Assembly: GCA_002633025.1 (NCBI GenBank)
Contig: NMRB01002313.1
Location: 31,797-95,796 of the forward strand
Direction: 5' to 3'
Length of the DNA stretch: 64,000 nt
Source: Notospermus geniculatus
Taxonomy: Eukaryota > Nemertea > Pilidiophora > Heteronemertea > Lineidae
In this document: positions 57,601-64,000 of the stretch, one piece after another
How the letters are laid out: the number at the start of each line of letters is the position of its first letter
Position numbering within the stretch: position 1 is the first letter of the stretch
Translations under genes and position numbers: made by a program
Notes under the pieces: model-generated
The model's database searches: none
Told to the model about the DNA's origin: nothing
Seen by the model: the letters and a program-made list of their open reading frames with translations, nothing else

Positions 57601-60163
57601 AATATCTTCTAATCCAGCAGCACTGTGGAAGGAAATACTGTGACGAGGATTTTGTCATACATCTTTAAGAGGTTAAATAATCTATATTTTGTACAATTTG
57701 ATAGTGAAAAATTGATCTTTCTGTATGTTAAAAGTTTATTATCTCTTGATCCTGTCTATTGAACATCTATCTTCGTAGCATAGTTACCAGTGAACTTTGT
57801 CCATTCTCCCAATATCCAAGGGCGGTCTTCAAATTGACTGAGAAGTCAATTTCTAGTTCTGCTTGATCCCTGCTGATTCGAACTAAGTGTGACGTGGGTA
57901 CTAGCAATATTTGACGGAGGATTTTGAAGGTCTGCATTAACATTCTCTTGCCCTGTTCCATACTTACCGTGTTTCCCATTCCGACAGCATCAAGATATTT
58001 CGTTCCAAGCTTACCCATAAAAAGCAGGCTCATAGGAGACATCAAATTGTAGCTTAGGGAAATAATGATCTGCAAAAATATGTTGATATTGGCCGAGTAA
58101 AGTCTAGACTCGGCACACCATCTTTGAACGTAGTTGAGGGGAAATCCTGACAGCATCAGCAAAAATCGGCTGTATCCATCCTCCCACAGCAGGGCTTTGG
58201 TCTCGTTCCTCTTCATACACTCCACACAAGGCCCTGCTGAAATTGGGCCACCCAGGCAAGCATGAGGCGGTCAGAAAACCATTGCCCAATCAGAATGCAG
58301 CCATTTTAGGGTGTGAATACTAAATAATTATGACTCATAATAACAATCAAAAATAATAAGAATCTTCCTATACATAGGAAGAACCTCTGTGACAAAATTC
58401 AGTCAATTTTGGAAAGATGTAAGTGATTTGTAAAGCACAAAACATTAAAGCGGTTTGCTCGTCCTGACTGAAACTTCGTGACCTAGATAATAAAACGTCC
58501 CGTTTTATTGCTCCCCATTTCATTCATAAATCTATTCATAAATCCTAGTGCTGCCCTCTTGCGGGATTGTTTTGAACCACGCAAAATGCCACTTGCCTCG
58601 AGACGAGCAAACCGCTTTAAGGTCGAACGGGGTAAAACCACGAAATTCGTAATTCTCCAAGTTATCGTGCCAATACAGGGAGTACAACTGGAGTGTGGAA
58701 CAGCCACACCTGATTCACTGGATGTCGTATTTCAGCAGAGGTTTGTGTGAGCGGATGAAGAGGAGCGAGGTAAAAAGCCCTGCTGTGGGAGGATGGCTGT
58801 ATCACGCAGGTATCACGTAGGAACAGGCTGATAAAGAACATCTTCACTAATTCTCCTATCTCCTGCACCGTAATCAACAACAAGGCTTAACTTACCATTG
58901 TCCAACTGAGATTGAAGACCTCCTTGAACTCCCCCTTTACCCAGTAAGGCAGGCATCCCCATTTCTCCTCGGCTTCAACATCATCTGTAAGAGACGGAAT
59001 AAGGGCCTTACTGAACATAAAGTCTCCGTGTAGGACTATCCCTACCCCGCATTAAAGTTCCGATATCCAACTTAGAGCACAAAAAAACGACACACAAAAT
59101 GATAGTAAACATAACGTCATCTCCGAATTCCGCAAATTTTCGACCCCAACCGAGGTTTTCCTCGGGCACTTTCTAGTAGAGATCCCAAAAGTGAAAGATC
59201 CCACATTAAAGCTGAACTGCATGAACAAAAAGCCCCAGCGACGAGCAAGATAATTGCAAACGCCCTCTAAACGCCTCAGACGAAGGCTCAGAACATGATA
59301 GACCCCACGACGCCAGGAGGGCGCCACCTTATTTGTCTTCAGGCAACAGAGCTGTCAACATCTCCGGATACATCTTACACTAGTCAATTAGACGGGTATC
59401 AAACCGTCGACCTTCTTATTGTAATCCACCTCTCTATCCACTCGGCCAACAAGCCAGCTGACAAGGGCATGATATGTTTGTGTTTGTCATAGACGTAGGC
59501 CTTTGACATACGTAATAATACTACGAATAAGAGAAAACATGGGAAGCCTACTAACGAGTTCGGTGGCCGAATGGGGAAGACGGTGGAACAAAGATAACAG
59601 GGCGTGGGTTCGATTCCCAGCTGGGTCAAAAAATTTTCTTTCAAAAAAATTGTTCAGCAGGAGCTCACCAGAGGATGTTGACACCTTGACAGCTCGAAGA
59701 CAAATAAGGTGGCGCCCTCCTGGCCTCGTGGGGTCTATCATGTTCTGAGCCTTCGTTTGAGGTGTTTGCAGGGCGTTAGCATTTCTCTAGCTCGTCGCAA
59801 GGGGGCTTTTTGTTCATGCAGTTCAGCTTTAAAGAGATCCAGCATTAACACGCTGGGGAATCAGTGCTGCGCGATACCGTGCGATGGCCGTTTTCCGAGT
59901 CCGGGTTTTGCAAACCTCCGTGTCAAAATGGCTGACTCGTCTACGACACCGGCATCTGATTTTGCTTCTTTTTAAAATTTTACCATGAATGGGCAGTAAC
60001 CGGCAAATCGCCTACCTTTTAAGTCAATTTCAATGTCGATTGCACCGTAGCTCCCTCTTTCGGTGGCCCTTTTCTCAGCAACTTGAGCAGTTTGTCTCTC
60101 ATCATTCCGGTGGTCGAGATCCGTCTCGGCTTCGTACTCGACCGAACGTCCGTCGAGTCTCAT
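51550..60163 (-). CDS. MATE-family multidrug and toxin extrusion transporter (SLC47-like), 5' half
   Basis: Five minus-strand exons give a phase-consistent N-terminal half: 60016-60163, 58896-58984, 57968-58069, 56124-56192, then 51550-51692. The product starts MRLDGRSVEYEAETDLDHRN, an acidic cytoplasmic leader, then KWGCLPYWVKGEF, TM1 with LSYNLMSPMSLLFMGKLG, TM2 with SGLLVASGLSTACDTVFSQ (the SLC47 motif GLSSACDTLISQ), and later LNTESILRAMGQEPEIARIT. SLC47 proteins are 12-13 TM H+-coupled exporters of organic cations. The short exon that should join VFSQ to YLIILL (3n+1 bp, with the LQRG motif) was not found, nor were the exons after 51550. Introns are long and full of transposons. The intron after 56124 uses a GC donor (CAG|gcaagt). 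It may be intact with exons I missed, or broken by insertions. Confidence 0.8.
51807..52038. mobile_element. TA-flanked MITE with ~65 bp inverted arms
   Basis: Ends CTCTAAATTCCCACTTACCT pair with the complement at 52038 over ~65 bp, with TA at 51805-51806 and 52039-52040. It lies in a MATE intron, ~115 bp upstream of the acceptor for exon 51550-51692. The sequence next to its right side (52045-52105) is another copy of the CTCCTCTTCATCCA repeat found at 58160-58225 and 58740-58803. Confidence 0.7.
52697..54345. mobile_element. 1.65 kb TIR element with ~250 bp arms and a nested MITE
   Basis: Arms ~52697-52952 and ~54094-54345 are inverted copies (outer AGAGTTGTCCTCTATTCACA; inner TTTCTC..GTTGTCC). 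The ~1.1 kb interior has no recognisable transposase, holds the MITE at 53480-53816 and a small hairpin TAAGCCCTCC...GGAGGGCTTA at 53400-53436. The 124-codon plus-strand frame spanning the left arm has no domain. It sits in the MATE intron where the missing exon is expected. Confidence 0.75.
53480..53816. mobile_element. Diverged GTTACAC-type MITE nested in the TIR element
   Basis: It matches 3563-3922 and 16528-16889 in order (CCCGTGTTTTTCCAGACCCG, the central GTGTTTCAAAAACCCGTG stem, TTTTATGTAGTGTA), with diverged ends. Confidence 0.6.
54410..55655. mobile_element. Large GC-rich interleaved foldback element
   Basis: Segments follow the order A (54412-~54880), B (~54885-55065), A' (~55075-55462, inverted A), B' (~55466-55650, inverted B). 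Each side ends in a CCTAGGTCACATATCCAC-type word. It is rich in CGTACGG and GCCGG and much more GC-rich than its surroundings. No coding support; frames differ between the arms. A solo A' unit is at 48272-48478. It lies in a MATE intron. Confidence 0.7.
56124..56192 (-). CDS. MATE transporter exon 4 (TM2) with GC donor
   Basis: Acceptor ttctccag, 23 codons from VMNVSGLL to TACDTVFSQ, then CAG|gcaagt. GC-AG introns make up about 1% of animal introns and usually show this extended CAG|GCAAGT consensus. Confidence 0.8.
56310..56880. mobile_element. Decayed foldback element of GGGAATTATT-type words
   Basis: Inverted arms are visible as ATTCCTATACGGCGCTCCAA at 56352 against its complement near 56774-56798, followed inward by CCTCGGGTATAATT / AACCCGGGGAACAATTAATT words that repeat with variation. 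Related CATTCCAAGTGCATT words continue to ~57200. It lies in the MATE intron between 56192 and 57968. Confidence 0.5.
57272..57302. repeat. Perfect 11 bp stem-loop
   Basis: AAGACCGCCCC pairs with GGGGCGGTCTT around a 9 bp loop, an isolated short hairpin in the MATE intron. Function unknown. Confidence 0.5.
57968..58069 (-). CDS. MATE transporter exon 3 (TM1)
   Basis: Acceptor tttttgcag, donor ACG|gtaagt, 34 codons in phase 0. It encodes TM1 and the G-L-T-K-Y-L-D-A-V-G loop typical of SLC47. Confidence 0.85.
58160..58803. mobile_element. Inverted repeat pair enclosing a TA-flanked MITE
   Basis: About 65 bp at 58160-58225 (CCATCCTCCCACAGCAGGGC, then CGTTCCTCTTCAT) is inverted at 58740-58803. 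Inside, a MITE at 58448-58617 has ends AAGCGGTTTGCTCGTC and TA at 58446-58447 and 58618-58619. A further relative of the outer repeat is at 52045-52105. It lies in the MATE intron between exons 2 and 3. Confidence 0.6.
58896..58984 (-). CDS. MATE transporter exon 2
   Basis: Acceptor ctcttacag, donor ATG|gtaag, 89 bp. It encodes DVEAEEKWGCLPYWV then KGEFKEVFNLSWTM, the amphipathic lead into TM1. Confidence 0.8.
59206..59460 (-). mobile_element. tRNA-derived SINE, minus-strand copy
   Basis: Read on the minus strand, a tRNA-like head has an A box TGGCCGAGTGGATAGAG (59432-59448) and a B box GGTTTGATACCC (59394-59405), the RNA polymerase III internal promoter. It is followed by a body containing GAAGACAAATAAGGTGGCGC shared with the plus copy at 59550. 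The head resembles Ser/Leu tRNA but lacks a proper acceptor stem, so it is not a tRNA gene. Confidence 0.7.
59550..59834 (+). mobile_element. tRNA-derived SINE, plus-strand copy
   Basis: A box TGGCCGAATGGGG at 59563-59575, B box GGTTCGATTCC at 59607-59617, then the same body as the minus copy, ending near CAGTTCAGCTTTAA. The two copies lie tail-out, about 90 bp apart, within MATE intron 1. The heads are more diverged than the bodies. Confidence 0.75.
60016..60163 (-). CDS. MATE transporter exon 1 (start codon)
   Basis: ATG at 60163-60161 opens 49 codons plus one base ending at donor G|gtaggc. The phase 1 end completes an Asp codon with the next exon. The reading ends GAIDIEIDLK. Splice-acceptor-like tracts just upstream suggest a spliced 5' UTR. 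Confidence 0.7.
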
Positions 60164-60419
60164 ATTTGCAGTTTATATTTCGGCGGCTGAAAATCGTGAA
60201 CTCTGCAGTCATACACGAATTACGGTTATTTTGGTAAATATTGAAGGAAGAAATAAACTTGGTCGCTTGTCAGATTTCCATCAATTTGCGCTGGTTGCCA
60301 ACCGCCGTATGGCCTACTCTGCACTGTCCTCCGACGATAGAGCCGACAAAGGCAGTCTCTCCACATGTTTTGATCAGAGGGAAGGCAGACGATGGAGGTA
60401 ATAGCTTCTTTGTGTACAA

Positions 60420-60870
60420 CGAGTACACTCCAGTGTAGAGTATAACTATTATATTTCAATCAACCCTACTCCCACTGATTCCTAAGTACATATACTGCCT
60501 TTCCCCATTGGAGGCGCTGGCAACGAAGCCAGATTTAACCCACACTGAAAAAAAATTCCCGCTCATGTTGAGTACTTTGGACTACTCATCAGTCATTTTG
60601 TCCGTGAGATGAGTAGAAAGGTACTCATCGGGCCAAGGAGCTGCATTTGGCGTTCCTTGCTACTCGCTATGAGTACCTTTCTACTCGCTATGAGTATGTT
60701 TCTACTCAATATGAGTACCTTTCTACTCATCTCAGGGATAAAACGAGTACCCCGAAAGTACTCAGCATGATTAGGATTTTTTCAGTGCAGGTGTGACAGG
60801 AATCAGCGTCCTAGGAATGCAAGTCCGCCAAACAATAGCCCGCTATTGTGAGGTAATATTCGAATGGCCA
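60420..60870. repeat. Diverged copy of a repeat in the 13 kb blocks, with a CACTG MITE
   Basis: 60421-60510 resembles 4640-4745 (GTGTAGAGTA, CCCACTGATTC), and 60788-60870 resembles 5615-5690 (CAGGTGTGA, GTCCTAGG, GCTATTG). Between them 60543-60787 is a 245 bp MITE with ends CACTGAAAAAA/TTTTTTCAGTG and inner TACTCGCTATGAGTACC repeats. CA flanks it on both sides. Confidence 0.55.
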
Positions 60871-60911
60871 TGGTCTCTCTAGCCATATTCTAATCCCACA
60901 CTGGACAATAA

Positions 60912-61062
60912 AGGCCCGAACCCACTGACGCGTTTTCCCGCAGCGGGAAATCGCAGCGGCAGAAAATGCTTTGTTAAAAGGCAGCGGACCGAAAATATAA
61001 CAAAGAATTTGCCGGGCGGTGATGAAACCGCGGCGGGAAAACGCGTCAGTGGGTTCGGGCCT
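60912..61062. mobile_element. 151 bp MITE with ~30 bp TIRs and TAA target duplication
   Basis: Perfect inverted ends starting AGGCCCGAACCCACTGAC, flanked by TAA at 60909-60911 and 61063-61065. A 3 bp TWA duplication fits PIF/Harbinger-derived MITEs. Confidence 0.8.
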
Positions 61063-61307
61063 TAAGACTGGACTTTGGTTCCTGGGGGACTTGGATTTCT
61101 TTCACACCGGCCTTTGGCAGAGTCCCCACCAATCCACCCGTATGCACTCAGATTCAGGTACTTGGGCCCAACGTCAAAGGCCAAGGGGCTCTCCCTGACT
61201 GAAGTGTCACCACATGATTTCGTAGGAGGTGTCCCAAATTCCACACAAAAATAGCTTAAAAGTATCAATTTACCAATCGATCTGAACTATTACCTTTCCA
61301 ATCGCTA

Positions 61308-61883
61308 CAGGGTGTTTCAAAAAAAAGTTGTCATCTCTAAAATATCTCCTAGAACCCAAACCCATGAATATTTTTGGCGCAGATTTAGTATGTAGATAGG
61401 TCAGGATGTATGGAGGTGCTGGAGAAATTTTGGCTCTGACCGCTTCATGCGTGGATGAATAAGAGGCCTCGGACTGAACAGGTGCAAAATGCAAAAAAGG
61501 AAAGAATTATCAGAAAGCAATGAAACATTTACTTCATTTGTTGCGTAAGCTACAGAATTTGCCAGGATTACTGGAATCTACCTTCCACATGGCCATTCAG
61601 AAGGGTTTGCAGAGTTCCCTTCAGCCCAATCATTGAAATGTCCTCAGTGCACTTTTACATCATCATGGTTCTTTTATTGTTTGGAGGGCACCTGCATTTC
61701 GGACTGACCCTTTTACTTTTGGGGTCACTGTTCCGTCATGACAAGACACCATCATACAAACATTACATAAACATTATGAGTATGTCTACACCTAGCAGCT
61801 TACAAAATCTGAGCCAAAAATATTCATGGGTTTGGGTTCTAGGAGATATTTTAGAGATGACAACTTTTTTTTGAAACACCCTG
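61308..61883. mobile_element. TA-flanked mariner-like non-autonomous element
   Basis: Inverted ends CAGGGTGTTTCAAAAAA extend as ~75 bp arms, with TA at 61306-61307 and 61884-61885, as for Tc1/mariner. The ~430 bp interior has no transposase D,D motif or long frame. The short open frames are readings of the arms. Confidence 0.75.
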
Positions 61884-61885
61884 TA

Positions 61886-62329
61886 GTATCACCAGTGAAA
61901 TGTATTGTGATTTTCATCGCCGATTATAACAGTGTCCTTTATGTCTGTCTTATGATTACATCCTTAAGTTGACCTCTGTGTGACAGGGTCTGAGAAAATA
62001 CTGGGCTAATTTAAAATGACCTGATCCAAACCTTACCTATCAGATTATTTCACACAATGTATGTCACAATGTAGGGCCTAGGCCTCCGGTGCGCAGGCAC
62101 TTGAGATCTGGGTGTTTTGTCTTTGATCTACTAAAATCGGTTTGCTGTTATCTACTTTCAATTGGTCAAGATTTTTTTCTCAATATTTATTGTTATGTTT
62201 CACATCGAATTAATCCGTGAAACTAAAACGACGAAAGATGGGATCGAGGTCCCAAGCAATGTGATTGGCTGCCGCACCTCTTGTACTTGTATGCACATGT
62301 ACATCCACAGTACATGCTCATTCTGAACA
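61886..62329. other. Noncoding stretch
   Basis: Nothing recognised beyond a TACATGTACATCC-like word near 62300. Confidence 0.35.
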
Positions 62330-62720
62330 ACAGAGTCATGACTTTCGTCGTCATTGATTCTGACGTATAATGGCCGCCATGTTGCAGGGACTACATATTT
62401 TCAGTGGTCATGTGACAAACAAGATGGCCGGAAAACTGAAGATGTCGTTATAAAGTAGATCACCAATAACACAGAAAAAATCTGCTACAAACGCCTGTTT
62501 AATGATGGAATAAATATATTCATCAGCGATGTACACGATGTATGTTGAATTACAAGCAAAATTGTCGTCGTTTCAGGGACTATTCAACATGCGGATGCAA
62601 CTTGGATGTTAATCGGTCAAGCTTCTCACTTCCGGCGCAGTGCGGTAGAATTTACCGCTGTATCACTGCGCAAGATGGCGCCCGTAATACGGTAGAGTGA
62701 GTACATGCTGCGAAAGTGAG
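62330..62720 (+). promoter_or_regulatory. Promoter-like stretch with YY1-type start contexts
   Basis: ATGGCCGCCATGTTG (62368-62382), CAAGATGGCCGG (~62420) and CAAGATGGCGCCCG (~62672) resemble YY1-type initiators of housekeeping genes. The last opens ATG GCG CCC GTA ATA CG before a weak donor-like gtagag. No downstream exon was recognised before the window ends, so a gene start is only suggested. Confidence 0.25.
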
Positions 62721-63319
62721 GGAGCATGCGAAGAAAACTGGATTTCAACAGGTTCCAGTGTATCATAAAGGAATCAAAGAAAAAGGTTCAACTTACAAAT
62801 TTAGCATTTTATAAATGTGGACAGTATCCCTTTAAACCTCAACAGATTTGCATTCTGACTCTTCCATGTGATAGGCAAGACCCCTCTGCATGTTTAGTGC
62901 AAATTTTGTTGAATTCAGACTACAGTAGTTGATCTTGATACAAAAGGACTGAATAATGAGAACCCCACGACCGATGAGAACGCAGGGTCATCTGTGTACA
63001 TTTGAATAGGCTAACGTACATTTGCACATGGAACACTAATTGTGCAGAAAATAGCTCTGTTATCCTCAGAAATGGAACTCAAGGCATCAGATGACAGATT
63101 CATGTACCGCCTACCATAAAAAAGTTGAAGCTACTGCCTATTACGTATGAGCCAAAATTCAGGCAGTGAGAGACATCTGGTGGCAATACATGAAGTGTAT
63201 CCCTCAGTTACTTCATCGTTCGCAGTTAAATCTTTATGTTTGATTCCTTTATGAGTGTATCGGGTGCCCCCCCCCCCAAAAAAAAACTGGAACACAACTT
63301 ATCAGCCCATAACTTTTGC
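62721..63319. other. Noncoding stretch
   Basis: No gene or repeat recognised; a C-run followed by an A-run lies at ~63267-63288. Confidence 0.35.
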
Positions 63320-64000
63320 ACTTTTTAATCAAATGTCAAGGTATTTCATATGTGATATGAGGCTGCTAATTGTGGCTTGTGGTGAAAATTTCAGGTAAAT
63401 ATCTCAAGGCATTACAAAAATACTGCAATTTTAAATGAGGAGTCAAAATTTGCGGTGCCGGAATTATCCTGGTGCCAGACCTGAAAGTGATGGTGCCGCT
63501 ATGTCCGACTGATACGACATGTGTGAGTCAATTCATAATTCCTGCCGAAAAAGGTGGACAGTGAGACTTTTTGGATTCATTTCATTGCAAAATCAACCAT
63601 GGGAAGAACAGTGTACCATTTAGCCTCGTGATTAGTGATGATCGGGAAGTTATTGAGGCTTTTCATCCGTCCACAACTGCCCGATCACTCTCACTAAACA
63701 CCATGCTGAAAACACGATACAGTGCCCTTCTCAGCGGTTGATTTTAAAAAGAGTCTCACTGTCCACCTGTTTCGCAGGAATTATGAATTGACTCGCAAAT
63801 GTCGGACATAGCGGCACCATCACTTTCAAGTCTGGAACCAGGATAATTGCATGATTCCGGCACTGCAGATTTTGACTCCTCATTTTAAAATTGCTGTATT
63901 TTTGTAATACCTTGAAATATTTACCTGAAATTTTCACTACAAGCCACAATTAACAGCCTCATACCACATACAAAATGCCATGACATTTGTTTAAAAAGTG
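63320..64000. repeat. Large palindrome cut by the window end
   Basis: Arms 63320-63576 and 63745-64000 pair over ~255 bp with ~93% or so apparent match (by eye), around a ~170 bp spacer. The right arm reaches the last base of the window, so the palindrome may be longer. No coding frame is supported. Probably a foldback element. Confidence 0.75.

Noticed and set aside
59560-59640. tRNA gene with good A and B boxes.
   Set aside because: There is no pairing acceptor stem or clean anticodon arm, and the same head joined to the same body occurs inverted at 59206-59460, so it is a SINE.
1-64000. CRISPR arrays, prokaryotic operons, rRNA genes, integrated viral genes.
   Set aside because: Looked for and not seen; gene structure is eukaryotic throughout.

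Overview
This is about 64 kb of draft nuclear DNA from an animal. The evidence is split genes with consensus introns, metazoan gene families (a testis-specific-type serine kinase, SLC22 and MATE transporters, a thrombospondin type 1 repeat protein, a leucine-rich-repeat receptor-like protein) and a very dense load of DNA-transposon relics, non-LTR retrotransposon 3' ends and tRNA-derived SINEs. The many TACATGTA and TAGGCCTA palindromes and the haplotype-like local duplications suggest a highly heterozygous marine invertebrate. An amphioxus-like genome is one guess, but the sequence does not settle the species. Two long N runs (27532-27635, 46845-47445) and three single Ns (30772, 44529, 49678) mark assembly joins.

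Layout. 1-2342: a two-exon TSSK-like kinase gene (+) with two palindromic CRE sites upstream and three downstream. 2343-28715: two copies in direct tandem of a ~13 kb gene-poor block (copy A 2343-15894, copy B 15984-28715). They differ by clean insertions of at least six transposable elements, so each copy shows the empty site for insertions in the other. 29252-32289: a second direct duplication of ~1.5 kb whose copies meet at a single N. It is probably a contig-overlap artefact and carries an array of ~130 bp hairpin MITEs. 32290-36950: mostly noncoding with a few MITEs. 36951-39500: a single-exon-coding LRR transmembrane protein (+) ending in a PDZ-ligand-like tail.

41111-44970: a patchwork of LINE 3' ends, three phase-consistent exons of an SLC22 organic-ion transporter (+) and three of a TSP1-repeat protein (-). 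45523-46572: an open frame of 349 codons that I do not recognise. 46573-51500: an assembly gap, satellite and foldback repeats, and a 157 bp tandem repeat carrying perfect RFX X-box motifs. 51550-60163: a minus-strand MATE/SLC47 gene, five exons identified, spread over 8.6 kb. Its introns hold foldback elements, a nested TIR element, MITEs and an inverted pair of tRNA-derived SINEs. 60164-64000: MITEs, a TA-flanked mariner-like element, a possible promoter and a large palindrome running off the window.

No operon-like or defence-system logic ties the genes together; the two transporter families are simply neighbours. The most informative content is the set of datable, TSD-supported transposon insertions and the unusual nested foldback structures. 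I found no clear case of a wholly new biological system. The closest candidates are the 1.54 kb TIR element with promoter-like sequence (16936-18476), the interleaved GC-rich foldback (54410-55655) and the unassigned 349-codon frame.
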